Source: Stutzerimonas stutzeri (GTDB lineage Bacteria > Pseudomonadota > Gammaproteobacteria > Pseudomonadales > Pseudomonadaceae). Taken from it: DNA of 64,000 bases. Positions 45,947 through 58,214 of the stretch are shown here, in pieces. Below the pieces are notes generated by a model. That model did no database searches and was not told the origin of the DNA. It saw only the letters and a list, made by a program, of their open reading frames with translations. The stretch covers positions 2,108,001 to 2,172,000 of the forward strand of contig NZ_CP073105.1 of assembly GCF_018138085.1 (NCBI RefSeq), read 5' to 3'. The position numbers and the translations under genes were made by a program. Position 1 is the first letter of the stretch. Every line of letters begins with the position of its first letter.

Positions 45947-46651
45947 ATGTTGCAAGTGAGCGTTTATCGCTATAACCCGGATAAAGACGAAAAGCCCTAC
46001 ATGCAGGACTTCCAGGTCAATACCGACGGAAAGGACCTGATGGTCTTGGACGTCCTGGCGCTGATCAAGGAACAGGACGAGGGTTTCTCCTATCGTCGCT
46101 CCTGCCGTGAAGGGGTATGCGGTTCCGACGGCATGAACCTGAACGGCAAGAACGGTCTGGCCTGCATCACGCCGCTGTCATCTGTCGTCAAGGGCAATAA
46201 GCTGGTGGTTCGTCCGCTGCCTGGTTTGCCAGTTATTCGTGACTTGGCCGTGGATATGGGCATCTTCTATAAGCAGTACGAGAAGGTTAGGCCGTATCTG
46301 ATGAACGATACGCCGGCTCCGGCTATCGAACGTCTGCAAAGCCCGGAAGATCGCGAGAAGCTTGATGGCCTGTACGAGTGCATTCTGTGTGCTTGCTGCT
46401 CGACCAGCTGCCCGTCCTTCTGGTGGAACCCTGACAAGTTCCTCGGTCCCGCTGCACTGCTGCAGGCCTATCGTTTCCTGGCCGACAGCCGTGATACCGA
46501 AACCGAGAGCCGTCTGGCATCGCTGGACGATCCGTTCAGTGTGTTCCGCTGCCGCGGCATCATGAACTGCGTCAGTGTCTGCCCGAAAGGGTTGAACCCG
46601 ACCAAGGCGATTGGTCACGTGCGTAACATGTTGCTGCAGAGTGCAACCTGA
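45947..46651 (+). CDS. sdhB: Succinate dehydrogenase iron-sulfur subunit SdhB
   Basis: The 234-residue subunit relays electrons from FAD to quinone. The [2Fe-2S] ligands are in SCREGVCGSDGMNLNGKNGL plus a following AC. The [4Fe-4S] motif is CILCACCSTSCP, and the [3Fe-4S] region is CRGIMNCVSVCPKGLNP. The ATG at 45947 follows GAGG and starts 10 bp after sdhA. A strong terminator follows, which probably limits read-through into sucA. Confidence 0.97.
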   Translation: MLQVSVYRYNPDKDEKPYMQDFQVNTDGKDLMVLDVLALIKEQDEGFSYRRSCREGVCGSDGMNLNGKNGLACITPLSSVVKGNKLVVRPLPGLPVIRDLAVDMGIFYKQYEKVRPYLMNDTPAPAIERLQSPEDREKLDGLYECILCACCSTSCPSFWWNPDKFLGPAALLQAYRFLADSRDTETESRLASLDDPFSVFRCRGIMNCVSVCPKGLNPTKAIGHVRNMLLQSAT

Positions 46652-46710
46652 TGAGCAACGGCCTGTAACTATTTGCGTAATTGCGGGTCGGTAATGCTTC
46701 ACCGCGACAC

Positions 46711-46747
46711 CTTCGGCGCCAGAGCTCAAGCTCGGCGCCGAAGTTTT
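46711..46747 (+). terminator. Terminator between sdhB and sucA
   Basis: CTTCGGCGCC (46711-46720) pairs with GGCGCCGAAG (46734-46743). An inner GAGCT/AGCTC stem lies within the loop, and TTTT follows. The remaining 286 bp gap must hold the sucA promoter; no clear elements were seen. Confidence 0.85.
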
Positions 46748-46937
46748 AGCAGGAATCTCAGCTCACAAAGCCGGATTCCGCTCTGAAAATTTGTTGACCA
46801 GCAGGAGCATCCGGGGTGGTTCTCGGAAACTATCTGCGCGGTCCGTAGTGGCTTTACCTGGGTCGCTGCTTCAGAACTTGGGAAGTCATGCTGCGGTCTC
46901 CACGCTGGTGGTGTCTCCTTATCGAAGGTGACCAGAC

Positions 46938-49769
46938 ATGCAAGAAAGCGTAATGCAGCGCATGTGGGACAGTGCCCACCTATCCGGTGGTAACGCTGCC
47001 TATGTGGAAGAGCTTTATGAGCTCTACCTGCACGATCCCAACGCTGTGCCCGAAGAGTGGCGCACCTACTTCCAGAAGCTGCCCGTCAGTGGTGGCGCTG
47101 CGGCCGATGTTTCGCATTCGACGATTCGCGATCACTTCGTCCTGCTGGCCAAGAACCAGCGGCGCGCTCAGCCCGTTTCGGCGGGTAGCGTCAGCAGTGA
47201 GCACGAAAAGAAGCAGGTCGAAGTCCTGCGTCTGATCCAGGCGTACCGTATGCGTGGCCATCAGGCTGCCCAGCTCGATCCGCTCGGTTTGCAGCAACGC
47301 CCGGTTCCGGCCGATCTGGCCATCAACAACTATGGTTTGACCGATGCCGACCTGGATACGGTTTTCCGTACCGGCGATCTTGCCATGGGCAAAGATCAGG
47401 CAACCTTGCGTGAAATCCATCAGGCGCTGCAAGAGACGTATTGCCGCACCATCGGTGCCGAATTCACCCATATCGTCGATTCGGATCAGCGCAACTGGTT
47501 CATCCAGCGCCTTGAAAGCGTCCGTGGCCGTCCGGCCTTTTCGGGCGAAATCAAGTGCCACCTGCTCGAGCGGTTGACCGCTGCCGAGGGCCTGGAAAAG
47601 TACCTGGGTACCAAGTATCCGGGCACCAAGCGCTTCGGTCTGGAAGGCGGCGAGAGCTTGATCCCATTGCTCGACGAGATCGTGCAGCGTTCCGGTTCCT
47701 ATGGCGCCAAGGAAATCGTCATCGGCATGGCTCACCGCGGCCGCCTGAACGTTCTGGTCAACACCTTCGGCAAGAACCCGCGTGATCTCTTCGACGAGTT
47801 CGAGGGCAAGAAGGTCGAAGGGCTCAGCTCCGGTGACGTGAAATATCACCAGGGTTTCTCCTCCAACGTGATGACGCCCGGCGGCGAGATTCATCTGGCG
47901 ATGGCGTTCAACCCATCCCACCTGGAAATCGTTTCTCCGGTGGTCGAAGGTTCCGTGCGCGCCCGTCAGGATCGTCGCAACGACCCCGCAGGCGACAAGG
48001 TTGTGCCGGTCACCATTCATGGTGACGCCGCTGTCGCGGGCCAGGGCGTGGTCATGGAAACCTTCCAGATGTCCCAGACCCGTGCCTATCGCACCGGCGG
48101 GACGATCCGGATCGTGATCAACAACCAGGTTGGTTTCACCACCAACAAGCAGGAAGACGCACGCTCGACCGAGTACGCGACCGACGTGGCCAAGATGATC
48201 CAGGCCCCGATCTTCCATGTGAACGCCGATGATCCCGAAGCCGTGCTGTTCGTCACGCAGCTGGCTGTCGACTATCGCATGCAGTTCAAGCGCGACGTCG
48301 TCATCGATCTGGTCTGCTACCGTCGCCGTGGCCACAACGAGGCCGACGAGCCGAGTGGTACTCAGCCGCTGATGTACCAGAAGATCGCCAAGCAGCGCAC
48401 CACCCGTGAGCTGTACGCCGACTCGCTGATCCAGTCCAAAGTACTGGAGGAAGGGCAGGTACAGTCGAAGGTCGACGACTATCGCACCGCGCTGGATAAC
48501 GGTCTGCACGTGGTCAAGAGCCTGGTCAAAGAGCCCAACAAGGAACTCTTCGTCGATTGGCGTCCCTACCTGGGGCATGCCTGGACTGCCCGCCACGATA
48601 CTCGCTTCGATCTCAAGACCCTGCAGGAGCTGTCCGGCAAGATGCTGGCCATCCCGGAAGGCTTCGTGGTTCAGCGTCAGGTATCGAAGATCCTCGAGGA
48701 TCGTCAGCGCATGGGCGCCGGCGCGCTGGCAATCAACTGGGGTTATGCCGAAACACTGGCCTACGCGACCCTGTTGTTCGAAGGCCATCCGGTGCGTATC
48801 AGCGGTCAGGACGTAGGACGCGGCACCTTCTCGCACCGCCATGCCGCGTTGCACAACCAGAAGGACGGCAGTACCTACATCCCGTTGCAGCACCTGTACG
48901 AAGGCCAGCCGCGTTTCGATCTGTACGACTCCTTCCTCTCGGAAGAAGCCGTGCTCGCGTTCGAATACGGTTATGCGACCACCATGCCCAACGCCCTGGT
49001 GATCTGGGAAGCGCAGTTCGGTGACTTCGCCAACGGTGCCCAGGTCGTCATCGACCAGTTCATCACCAGCGGCGAGCACAAGTGGGGCCGTCTGTGCGGT
49101 CTGACCATGCTGCTGCCGCATGGCTACGAAGGGCAGGGACCGGAGCATTCGTCCGCACGCCTGGAGCGCTACCTGCAACTGTGCGCCGAGCACAACATTC
49201 AGGTATGCGTGCCGACCACGCCGGCGCAGGTCTATCACATGCTGCGTCGCCAGGCGATTCGCCCTCTGCGCAAGCCGCTGGTAGCCCTGACGCCGAAGTC
49301 GTTGCTGCGTCACAAGCTGGCGACCTCGACGCTCGAGGAGCTGACGCAGGGCTCGTTCCTGACCGTGATCCCGGAAATCGATCAGATCGAGCCGAGCAAG
49401 GTCGAACGCGTGATCATGTGCAGTGGCAAGGTCTACTACGATCTGCTGGACAAGCGTCGTAACGAAGGCCGCGAAGACATCGCGATCATTCGTCTCGAAC
49501 AGCTCTATCCATTCCCGGAAGATGATCTGGCCGAGGTGCTCGCGCCGTACCAGAACCTCAAGAGCATCGTCTGGTGTCAGGAAGAGCCGATGAACCAGGG
49601 CGCCTGGTACTGCAGCCAGCACCATATGCGTCGTGTTGCCGTCGCGCACAAGAAGGAATTGTTCCTGCAATACGCGGGTCGTGAAGCTTCCGCCGCTCCA
49701 GCGGTCGGCTACGCCTCCATGCATGCCGAACAGCAGGAAAAGCTGCTGCAGGACGCGTTCACCGTTTAA
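46938..49769 (+). CDS. sucA: 2-oxoglutarate dehydrogenase E1 component SucA
   Basis: This 943-residue thiamine diphosphate enzyme decarboxylates 2-oxoglutarate and transfers the succinyl group to SucB. The N-terminal E2-binding helix is near [20 protein letters not shown]. The ThDP region shows [34 protein letters not shown] and an acidic [13 protein letters not shown]. The C-terminal transketolase-like part has [15 protein letters not shown]. The ATG at 46938 follows GAAGGTG. It opens the sucAB-lpdG-sucCD series, downstream of sdhCDAB. Confidence 0.97.
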   Translation: MQESVMQRMWDSAHLSGGNAAYVEELYELYLHDPNAVPEEWRTYFQKLPVSGGAAADVSHSTIRDHFVLLAKNQRRAQPVSAGSVSSEHEKKQVEVLRLIQAYRMRGHQAAQLDPLGLQQRPVPADLAINNYGLTDADLDTVFRTGDLAMGKDQATLREIHQALQETYCRTIGAEFTHIVDSDQRNWFIQRLESVRGRPAFSGEIKCHLLERLTAAEGLEKYLGTKYPGTKRFGLEGGESLIPLLDEIVQRSGSYGAKEIVIGMAHRGRLNVLVNTFGKNPRDLFDEFEGKKVEGLSSGDVKYHQGFSSNVMTPGGEIHLAMAFNPSHLEIVSPVVEGSVRARQDRRNDPAGDKVVPVTIHGDAAVAGQGVVMETFQMSQTRAYRTGGTIRIVINNQVGFTTNKQEDARSTEYATDVAKMIQAPIFHVNADDPEAVLFVTQLAVDYRMQFKRDVVIDLVCYRRRGHNEADEPSGTQPLMYQKIAKQRTTRELYADSLIQSKVLEEGQVQSKVDDYRTALDNGLHVVKSLVKEPNKELFVDWRPYLGHAWTARHDTRFDLKTLQELSGKMLAIPEGFVVQRQVSKILEDRQRMGAGALAINWGYAETLAYATLLFEGHPVRISGQDVGRGTFSHRHAALHNQKDGSTYIPLQHLYEGQPRFDLYDSFLSEEAVLAFEYGYATTMPNALVIWEAQFGDFANGAQVVIDQFITSGEHKWGRLCGLTMLLPHGYEGQGPEHSSARLERYLQLCAEHNIQVCVPTTPAQVYHMLRRQAIRPLRKPLVALTPKSLLRHKLATSTLEELTQGSFLTVIPEIDQIEPSKVERVIMCSGKVYYDLLDKRRNEGREDIAIIRLEQLYPFPEDDLAEVLAPYQNLKSIVWCQEEPMNQGAWYCSQHHMRRVAVAHKKELFLQYAGREASAAPAVGYASMHAEQQEKLLQDAFTV

Positions 49770-49836
49770 CTCATTCTTGCAAGAGGCCGCGCTCACGCGG
49801 CCTCGATGTAGAAACCGAATCAATAGGACCCAGCTA

Positions 49837-51063
49837 ATGGCTATCGAGATCAAAGCCCCTCAATTTCCGGAATCGGTTGCCGACGGCACCGTTGCTACCT
49901 GGCACAAGCAGCCGGGCGAAGCGGTCAAGCGCGATGAACTGATCGTCGATATCGAGACCGACAAGGTCGTGATGGAAGTGCTGGCTGAAGCCGACGGCGT
50001 GTTGACCGAGATCGTCAAGAACGAGGGCGACACGGTGCTCAGCGGCGAACTTCTCGGCAAGCTGGACGTCGGCGCAACCGCCAGCGCTTCGGCGCCGGCC
50101 TCCGCTCCGGCCGAAACCCCAGCCGCTGCGCCGGCAGCCGCGCCGGCTGCCGGTGGTGAGGATGCCATCCTCGCACCTGCGGCTCGCAAGCTTGCCGAAG
50201 AGAACGGCATCGACCCCAACAGCGTCAAGGGCACTGGCAAGGACGGACGAGTCACCAAGGAAGATCTGGTTGCCGCCATCGAAGCCAAGAAGTCCGCGCC
50301 GGCTGCGGCCAAGCCTGCCGCCAGCGCTGCTGCGGCGCCGGTCGTTACCACCGGTGGTGATCGTACCGAGAAGCGTGTGCCGATGACCCGCCTGCGCGCC
50401 AAGGTTGCCGAGCGTCTGGTCGAAGCCCAATCGAACATGGCGATGCTGACGACCTTCAACGAAGTCGACATGACCGAAGTCATGGCGCTGCGCTCGAAGT
50501 ACAAGGATCTGTTCGAGAAGACCCACAACGGCGTGCGCCTGGGCTTCATGTCGTTCTTCGTCAAGGCATCGGTCGAGGCGCTCAAGCGTTTCCCGGCGGT
50601 CAATGCTTCGATCGACGGCAGCGACATCGTCTATCACGGCTACCAGGACATCGGTGTAGCGGTCTCCAGCGATCGTGGTCTGGTCGTGCCTGTGCTGCGC
50701 AACGCCGAGCTGATGAGCCTGGCCGAAGTCGAAAGCGGCATCGCCACCTTCGGCAAGAAGGCCCGTGATGGCAAGCTGTCGATCGATGAAATGACTGGCG
50801 GCACGTTCACCATCACCAACGGCGGTACCTTCGGCTCGATGATGTCGACCCCCATCGTCAACCCGCCGCAAGCCGCCATCCTCGGCATGCACAACATTCT
50901 GCAGCGTCCGATGGCCGTCAACGGGCAAGTCGTGATTCGGCCGATGATGTACCTGGCGCTGTCCTACGATCACCGTCTGATCGATGGCAAAGAAGCGGTC
51001 AGCTTCCTGGTGACGATCAAGAACCTGCTTGAGGATCCGGCTCGCCTGTTGCTGGACATCTGA
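49837..51063 (+). CDS. sucB: Dihydrolipoyllysine succinyltransferase SucB (E2 of the 2-oxoglutarate complex)
   Basis: The product is 408 residues. A lipoyl domain has its lysine in [11 protein letters not shown] near residue 43. An Ala/Pro linker (about 80-110) and a peripheral-subunit-binding domain ([20 protein letters not shown]) follow. A second linker leads to the catalytic domain with [16 protein letters not shown] near the C-terminus. E2 forms the 24-mer core of the complex. The ATG at 49837 follows AGGA. It starts 67 bp after sucA. Confidence 0.97.
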   Translation: MAIEIKAPQFPESVADGTVATWHKQPGEAVKRDELIVDIETDKVVMEVLAEADGVLTEIVKNEGDTVLSGELLGKLDVGATASASAPASAPAETPAAAPAAAPAAGGEDAILAPAARKLAEENGIDPNSVKGTGKDGRVTKEDLVAAIEAKKSAPAAAKPAASAAAAPVVTTGGDRTEKRVPMTRLRAKVAERLVEAQSNMAMLTTFNEVDMTEVMALRSKYKDLFEKTHNGVRLGFMSFFVKASVEALKRFPAVNASIDGSDIVYHGYQDIGVAVSSDRGLVVPVLRNAELMSLAEVESGIATFGKKARDGKLSIDEMTGGTFTITNGGTFGSMMSTPIVNPPQAAILGMHNILQRPMAVNGQVVIRPMMYLALSYDHRLIDGKEAVSFLVTIKNLLEDPARLLLDI

Positions 51064-51069
51064 TAAAGC

Positions 51070-52597
<1,528 letters not shown>

Positions 52598-52622
52598 CGG
52601 CGCTGCGGTAGAGAGGCGACCT

Positions 52623-52647
52623 GCGCCGGTTCCTCTGGAGCCGGCGC
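52623..52647 (+). terminator. Hairpin between lpdG and sucC
   Basis: GCGCCGG (52623-52629) and CCGGCGC (52641-52647), extended inward by TTCC/GGAG, form an 11 bp stem with a 3 nt loop. It lacks a U-tract. It lies in the 178 bp gap and may set the ratio of E3 to succinyl-CoA synthetase. Confidence 0.5.
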
Positions 52648-52775
52648 TGGCCGTCGATACCTTCAACGCAAGGTATGACAGGTCTCTGAAAGGTATTTTT
52701 GATAGTTTTCAGGGACTTGAGGCGACGCGGCATACATGCAACGTCTGATGCACATCAAACCGAACGGTAGCTAAG

Positions 52776-53942
52776 ATGAATCTTCACGAATATCAGGGTA
52801 AGCAGCTGTTTGCCGAGTACGGATTGCCGGTTTCCAAGGGTTACGCGGTCGATAGCCCCAAGGAAGCGGCTGAGGCTTGCGACCACATCGGTGGCACCGA
52901 GTGGGTAGTCAAAGCTCAGGTACACGCTGGCGGTCGCGGCAAGGCAGGCGGCGTCAAGCTGGTGCGTAGCAAGGATGAAGCCCGTGCATTCGCCGAGCAG
53001 TGGTTGGACAAGCGCCTGGTGACCTACCAGACCGACGCCAACGGTCAGCCGGTCAGCAAGATTCTGGTCGAAGCCTGCACCGACATCGACAAGGAGCTCT
53101 ATCTGGGCGCCGTGGTCGATCGCGCGACTCGCCGGGTCATCTTCATGGCGTCCACCGAAGGTGGCGTGGACATCGAGAAGGTCGCGCACGACACGCCTGA
53201 AAAGATCCTCAAGGCCACGATCGATCCGCTGGTTGGCGCTCAGCCATTCCAGGGCCGTGAACTGGCGTTCAAGCTGGGTCTGAAGGGTGATCAGGTCAAG
53301 CAGTTCACCCATATTTTCGTAAACCTGGGCAAGCTTTTCGTCGATTACGATCTGGCACTGCTGGAGGTCAATCCGCTGGTGATCAAGAAAGACGGCAACC
53401 TGCACTGCCTGGATGCCAAGCTGAACATCGATAGCAACGCTATCTACCGTCAGCCCAAGCTGCGCGGCATGCAGGATCCTTCCCAGGACGACCCGCGCGA
53501 AGCGCACGCGGCGAAGTGGGAACTGAACTACGTGGCGCTCGACGGCAACATCGGTTGCATGGTTAACGGTGCCGGTCTGGCCATGGGCACTATGGACATT
53601 GTCAACCTACACGGCGGTCAGCCAGCCAACTTCCTCGACGTAGGCGGTGGCGCGACCAAAGAGCGCGTGACCGAAGCGTTCAAGATCATCCTCTCCGACG
53701 ACAACGTCAAAGCCGTTCTGGTGAACATCTTCGGCGGGATCGTCCGTTGCGACATGATCGCCGAAGGCATCATCGGCGCGGTCAAGGAAGTCGGCGTGAA
53801 AGTGCCGGTGGTCGTCCGTCTGGAAGGCAACAATGCCGAGCTTGGCGCGAAGATGCTGGGTGAAAGTGGTCTGAATATCATCGGTGCGACCAGCCTGACC
53901 GATGCGGCCATTCAAGTCGTTAAAGCCGCGGAGGGCAAGTAA
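52776..53942 (+). CDS. sucC: Succinyl-CoA synthetase beta subunit SucC
   Basis: The 388-residue ATP-grasp subunit pairs with SucD to form succinate and ATP or GTP from succinyl-CoA. The start [20 protein letters not shown] is invariant in the family. The nucleotide-binding region has [18 protein letters not shown], and the C-terminal part has [20 protein letters not shown]. Length equals E. coli SucC (388). Its TAA stop overlaps the sucD ATG by one base. Confidence 0.98.
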   Translation: MNLHEYQGKQLFAEYGLPVSKGYAVDSPKEAAEACDHIGGTEWVVKAQVHAGGRGKAGGVKLVRSKDEARAFAEQWLDKRLVTYQTDANGQPVSKILVEACTDIDKELYLGAVVDRATRRVIFMASTEGGVDIEKVAHDTPEKILKATIDPLVGAQPFQGRELAFKLGLKGDQVKQFTHIFVNLGKLFVDYDLALLEVNPLVIKKDGNLHCLDAKLNIDSNAIYRQPKLRGMQDPSQDDPREAHAAKWELNYVALDGNIGCMVNGAGLAMGTMDIVNLHGGQPANFLDVGGGATKERVTEAFKIILSDDNVKAVLVNIFGGIVRCDMIAEGIIGAVKEVGVKVPVVVRLEGNNAELGAKMLGESGLNIIGATSLTDAAIQVVKAAEGK

Positions 53943-54829
53943 TGAGCGTCCTGATCAATAAAGACACCAAGGTTATCTGCCAGGGCTTTACCGGCTCGCA
54001 GGGTACCTTCCACTCCGAGCAGGCTATCGAGTATGGCACCAAGATGGTCGGTGGCGTCACCCCGGGCAAAGGTGGTACCACTCACCTTGGCCTGCCGGTG
54101 TTCAACACCGTCAAGGAAGCGGTAGACGCTACCGGTGCCGATGCCTCGGTCATCTATGTGCCGGCGCCGTTCTGCAAGGACTCGATCCTCGAAGCGGCCT
54201 TTGGCGGCATCAAGCTGATCGTCTGCATCACCGAGGGCATCCCGACCCTCGACATGCTCGAAGTGAAAATCAAGTGTGACGAGCTCGGCGTTCGCCTGAT
54301 TGGGCCGAACTGCCCGGGCGTGATCACTCCCGGCGAGTGCAAGATCGGCATCCAGCCAGGCCATATCCACCTGCCTGGCAAGGTAGGCATCGTTTCGCGC
54401 TCCGGCACGCTGACGTACGAAGCGGTCAAGCAGACCACCGATGCTGGTTTCGGTCAGTCCACCTGTGTGGGCATCGGCGGCGACCCGATTCCGGGTTCGA
54501 CCTTCATCGATATCCTCAAGCTGTTCCAGGAAGATCCGCAGACCGAAGCGATCGTGATGATCGGCGAGATCGGTGGCTCTGCCGAAGAGGAAGCGGCCGC
54601 CTACATCAAGGCCAACGTCACCAAGCCGGTGGTGTCCTACATCGCTGGCGTGACCGCGCCTGCCGGTAAGCGCATGGGCCATGCCGGTGCGATCATCTCC
54701 GGCGGCAAGGGGACGGCTGACGAGAAGTTCGCCGCTCTGCAGGATGCCGGCGTCAAGACCGTGCGCTCGCTGGCCGACATCGGCAAGGCGCTTGCCGAAC
54801 TGACCGGTTGGGCAGTCAAGCAGGGCTGA
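53942..54829 (+). CDS. sucD: Succinyl-CoA synthetase alpha subunit SucD
   Basis: The 295-residue CoA-binding subunit carries the phosphohistidine. The N-terminal CoA region is [20 protein letters not shown]. The active histidine is in [20 protein letters not shown] near residue 246. Length is close to the E. coli protein (289). The start overlaps the sucC stop (TAATG), so translation is coupled. A strong terminator follows and closes the operon. Confidence 0.98.
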   Translation: MSVLINKDTKVICQGFTGSQGTFHSEQAIEYGTKMVGGVTPGKGGTTHLGLPVFNTVKEAVDATGADASVIYVPAPFCKDSILEAAFGGIKLIVCITEGIPTLDMLEVKIKCDELGVRLIGPNCPGVITPGECKIGIQPGHIHLPGKVGIVSRSGTLTYEAVKQTTDAGFGQSTCVGIGGDPIPGSTFIDILKLFQEDPQTEAIVMIGEIGGSAEEEAAAYIKANVTKPVVSYIAGVTAPAGKRMGHAGAIISGGKGTADEKFAALQDAGVKTVRSLADIGKALAELTGWAVKQG

Positions 54830-54853
54830 TTCCTCGCCTGCATGCGATAAAGA

Positions 54854-54889
54854 ATGCCAGTCAGCTCGCTGACTGGCATTTTTGTTTTC
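54854..54889 (+). terminator. Rho-independent terminator of sucCD
   Basis: ATGCCAGTCAG (54854-54864) pairs perfectly with CTGACTGGCAT (54869-54879) around CTCG, followed by TTTTTGTTTT. It lies 24 bp after the sucD stop. Confidence 0.93.
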
Positions 54890-55108
54890 TGGCGTGTTAG
54901 CCCTCCAGCCTTGCAATTAACACTAGGCGGGTACCAGAGGTGCGGACCTTCACGCGCCATCCTGCCAAAACGGCTGCAGATCCTCGCGCTAAAGCGGAAT
55001 TTCCATTAAGGTGCGTGCTTTTTTTCGGGGCGGCAAGGCCGCAACCGTTCGTGAGACACACTTGGGTGCGTTCGCCGTACCAGAACCCTCCTGCCGTGGT
55101 AATTACCG

Positions 55109-56434
55109 ATGACTCGATTGAAAGGCCTGGATCTACTGGCCCTCGGATTCATGACGTTCGCGCTGTTTCTGGGTGCGGGCAATATCATCTTCCCGCCCAG
55201 CGCCGGGATGGCTGCCGGGCAGTCCATCTGGGCTGCTGCGACAGGCTTTCTGCTGACTGGCGTCGGCTTGCCGTTGCTTACTGTGGTCGCGCTAGCCAGG
55301 GTGGGCGGCGGAATGGATCGGCTGACAGCGCCACTGGGGCGGATTGCCGGTACGCTGCTGGCGGTGGCGGTTTACTTGGCCATCGGCCCGTTGTTCGCCA
55401 CCCCGCGCACCGCGGTAGTCTCTTTTGAGATGGGCGTGGCGCCGTTTACCGGTAACTCCGCCACGCCGTTGCTCGCCTATACGGTGGTGTTTTTCGCGGC
55501 GACCCTGTTCCTCGTGTTGAATCCCGGTCAGCTGGTCAATCGCGTCGGCAAGTTCATCACTCCTGTCCTGCTTGCAGCCTTGCTGGTACTGGGCGGCGCA
55601 GCACTCTTCGCACCGGCCGGCGAGATTGGCGCAACGGCTGAAAGCTACCGCAACGGTCCGCTGCTCAAGGGGTTCCTGGAGGGCTACCTGACCATGGATA
55701 CGCTGGGGGCGCTGGTGTTCGGTATCGTCATCGCGACCGCAATCCGTGATCGCGGGGTGTCGGCTCCAGCGCTGGTCACCCGCTACTCGATGATCGCCGG
55801 GGCCATCGCCGCTGTCGGCCTTTCCCTCGTTTACCTCGCGCTGTTCTACCTCGGCGCCACCAGTCAGGGCATCGCCGGCGATGCGCAAAACGGCGTACAG
55901 ATCCTGACGACCTATGTTCAGCATACGTTCGGCACCACCGGCAGTTTGTTGCTGGCGATGGTGATCACCCTGGCGTGTCTGACCACTGCGGTCGGGCTGA
56001 CGGCAGCCTGCGGCGAATTCTTCAGCAGCCTGCTTCCTGTTGGATACCGTACGGTGGTAGTGGTGTTCACGCTGTTCAGCCTGGTCGTGGCCAACCAGGG
56101 GCTGACCCAGCTGATCAGCGTTTCGGTCCCCGTGCTGGTTGGGCTCTACCCGCTGGCGATCATGCTGGTTTCGCTGAGCCTGCTCGACCGATTCTGGCTG
56201 GTGCCGAGCCGCATATTCATCCCGGTCATGGCGGTAACCTTGGTCTTCGGCGTCGCGGACGGTCTCTCGGCTGCCGGCTTCTCAGACTGGGTGCCGGAAC
56301 TGTTCACGACCTTGCCCTTGGCGGCCCAGAGCATGGGTTGGCTGGTGCCGGTGCTGGTGACGCTGGTCGCTGCGATCGTTGTCGACCGCGTCCTTGGTAC
56401 CCCGCGGGACGCCAACGGAGCGAGCACGTCCTGA
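55109..56434 (+). CDS. brnQ: Branched-chain amino acid:cation symporter BrnQ (LIVCS family)
   Basis: This 441-residue inner-membrane transporter has about 12 hydrophobic segments. The start MTRLKGLDLLALGFMTFALF continues into FLGAGNIIFPPSAGMAAG, the LIVCS signature. It imports Leu, Ile and Val with Na+ or H+. P. aeruginosa has the equivalent gene (braB) just after sucD, and the gene order here agrees. No strong ribosome site precedes the ATG at 55109. The 279 bp upstream gap holds the sucD terminator and nothing else clear. Confidence 0.94.
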   Translation: MTRLKGLDLLALGFMTFALFLGAGNIIFPPSAGMAAGQSIWAAATGFLLTGVGLPLLTVVALARVGGGMDRLTAPLGRIAGTLLAVAVYLAIGPLFATPRTAVVSFEMGVAPFTGNSATPLLAYTVVFFAATLFLVLNPGQLVNRVGKFITPVLLAALLVLGGAALFAPAGEIGATAESYRNGPLLKGFLEGYLTMDTLGALVFGIVIATAIRDRGVSAPALVTRYSMIAGAIAAVGLSLVYLALFYLGATSQGIAGDAQNGVQILTTYVQHTFGTTGSLLLAMVITLACLTTAVGLTAACGEFFSSLLPVGYRTVVVVFTLFSLVVANQGLTQLISVSVPVLVGLYPLAIMLVSLSLLDRFWLVPSRIFIPVMAVTLVFGVADGLSAAGFSDWVPELFTTLPLAAQSMGWLVPVLVTLVAAIVVDRVLGTPRDANGASTS

Positions 56435-56491
56435 GCACGAAGCGGACCGATCGACGCGCTATAATCCGATGCGATTGCCACGGGGGCTTAT

Positions 56492-57217
56492 ATGTCAATT
56501 CCGAGTCACCTATTACCGCACCTGATTGCCGTCCTTTGGTTCGTGATGTGCTGGGCTGGCTATACCCGCTACGCCAGTTGGCGCGGCAGAGACACCGCGT
56601 GCCTGGCCAGCGTGCTGCACCTCTATCGTCAGGACTGGATGCGGCGAATGCTGTTGCGTGACAACCGGATCGCCGATGCCAATGTAATCGGCAACCTCGA
56701 ACGTAACGCCGGTTTCTTCGCTTCCAGCACGTTGATCATCCTTGCCGGTGTCCTCACCGCGCTGGGCGCTTCGGAGCGGGCGGTCTCGTTGCTGGCCGAT
56801 CTCCCGTTTGCTCAGCCGGTAAGCAGGGGGCTTTCGGAAATCAAGCTGCTCGCGCTTGCGGTAGTCTTCGTCTATGCCTTTTTCACCTTCAGTTGGTGCA
56901 TGCGGCAATATAATTTCGCGGCGGTACTGGTTGCCTCTGCGCCGATGGCCGGCGAGCGCAATGTCAGCGACCTGGAGCGTAAATCCTTCGCTGAGCGTGC
57001 CGCGCGGGTCATTTCGATGGCGGCCAACCAATTCAACTTCGGCTTGCGTGCGTACTACTTCGGGATGGCGACGCTGGCCTGGTTCATTCACCCCTGGTTC
57101 TTCATGGTCGTTACCGCGGGTGTGGTGCTGGTGCTGTATCGGCGCGAATTCCACTCCGATGTGCTCGAGGTCATGGTGTTTACGCCAACCTTGCCTGTCG
57201 ACTCGCCCAAGGAATAG
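56492..57217 (+). CDS. DUF599 family membrane protein
   Basis: This 241-residue protein has four membrane helices (about residues 6-24, 73-95, 112-132 and 185-215). The DUF599 core RQDWMRRMLLRDNRIADANV followed by IGNLERNAGFFASST lies near residue 48, and AARVISMAANQFNFGLRAYY near residue 175. The family is widespread in bacteria and plants with no established function. The gene lies between brnQ and two thioesterases, all on the same strand, but gaps of 57 and 56 bp leave cotranscription open. Confidence 0.88.
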   Translation: MSIPSHLLPHLIAVLWFVMCWAGYTRYASWRGRDTACLASVLHLYRQDWMRRMLLRDNRIADANVIGNLERNAGFFASSTLIILAGVLTALGASERAVSLLADLPFAQPVSRGLSEIKLLALAVVFVYAFFTFSWCMRQYNFAAVLVASAPMAGERNVSDLERKSFAERAARVISMAANQFNFGLRAYYFGMATLAWFIHPWFFMVVTAGVVLVLYRREFHSDVLEVMVFTPTLPVDSPKE

Positions 57218-57273
57218 GGCCGCTCGAATCGGCGGGTTAGAATGTTCGGCTTGATTGCAATTCGAGAATCCGC

Positions 57274-57732
57274 ATGAGCGATAGTCTGATACTGGAGCGC
57301 ACCCAGCGCTTCCTCTCCCTGTTACGCCACTGCCAGGTCCTGGGGATGCGTGTCGAACATGCAGACGCCAAGGGGCTTACCCTGCGTCTTCCCTACAGCG
57401 AGAAGATTGTCAGCAACCCGGAGAGCGGACTCGTTCATGGTGGCGCCATCACCACCTTGATGGATACCACCTGTGGCATATCGACGGCATGCGCATTGCC
57501 CGAGCTTGAGATCTGCCCAACGCTGGACCTGCGCATCGACTACATGCATCCCGCCGAGCCGAACCATGACGTGTTCGGCTTTGCCGAATGTTATCGCGTC
57601 ACGCCGACGGTGATTTTCACCCGCGGAGTCGCCTATCAGCGCGACATCAATGAGCCGATCGCACACGTCGTCGGTGCCTTCATGCGCATGGGCAAGGGCG
57701 CGATGGTGAGCGAATCGCAGGTGCGCCAATGA
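57274..57732 (+). CDS. PaaI-family hotdog thioesterase (first of a pair)
   Basis: This 152-residue single-hotdog protein has the family core NPESGLVHGGAITTLMDTTCG near residue 50 (His-Gly-Gly and Asp at the expected places), then LRIDYMHPAEPNHDVFGFAE. Such enzymes hydrolyse acyl-CoA or aryl-CoA thioesters; the substrate here is unknown. Its stop overlaps the start of a second hotdog gene (ATGA), which implies a co-translated pair and possibly a heteromeric enzyme. Confidence 0.88.
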   Translation: MSDSLILERTQRFLSLLRHCQVLGMRVEHADAKGLTLRLPYSEKIVSNPESGLVHGGAITTLMDTTCGISTACALPELEICPTLDLRIDYMHPAEPNHDVFGFAECYRVTPTVIFTRGVAYQRDINEPIAHVVGAFMRMGKGAMVSESQVRQ

Positions 57733-58175
57733 GTGGCCTGGATCTAGACGCGCTGGTCAAGGAAGCGCATGCGAGTAACGACTACGATGCGCTGCTGAAG
57801 ATGGTGCCGTACGCGAGATTGATCGGCATCGAATGCCTGCGGCTGGGAGACGAGATGGTGTTCCGGCTGCCAAAAAACCAGGACAACATCGGTAATCCGA
57901 TGCTGCCGGCCATCCATGGCGGTGTGATCGCCGGATTCATGGAGCATGCCGCAATGCTGCATCTGCTGATGTTCATGGGTGCGCCACATTTGCCCAAAAT
58001 CATCGACTTCTCGATAGATTATCTTCGTGCTGGTCATTATCGTGACACCTTTGCCGCCTGCCAGGTTTGGCGTCAGGGACGTCGCGTAGCCAACGTCGCG
58101 GTGACCGCTTGGCAAACCAATCAGGCCGAGCCCATCGCGACTGCCCGTTGCCATTTCAAGGTCAACGAGCCCTGA
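57729..58175 (+). CDS. PaaI-family hotdog thioesterase (second of a pair)
   Basis: This 148-residue hotdog-fold protein has the equivalent helix in NPMLPAIHGGVIAGFMEHAA near residue 57, then FSIDYLRAGHYRDTFAACQV. Compared with the first copy, the catalytic Asp after HGG is replaced in part (GFMEHA instead of TLMDTT), so Glu may serve. It overlaps the first copy by 4 bp. Function is not known beyond the fold. Confidence 0.86.
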   Translation: MSGLDLDALVKEAHASNDYDALLKMVPYARLIGIECLRLGDEMVFRLPKNQDNIGNPMLPAIHGGVIAGFMEHAAMLHLLMFMGAPHLPKIIDFSIDYLRAGHYRDTFAACQVWRQGRRVANVAVTAWQTNQAEPIATARCHFKVNEP

Positions 58176-58214
58176 CTCCTGGCGGCGACCACTTAGTCGT
58201 TTCAAGGATCTCGA

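Noticed and set aside
46980..49853. A 957-codon open frame antisense to sucA
   Set aside because: SucA has unmistakable family motifs on the + strand; the antisense frame is a codon-bias artefact.
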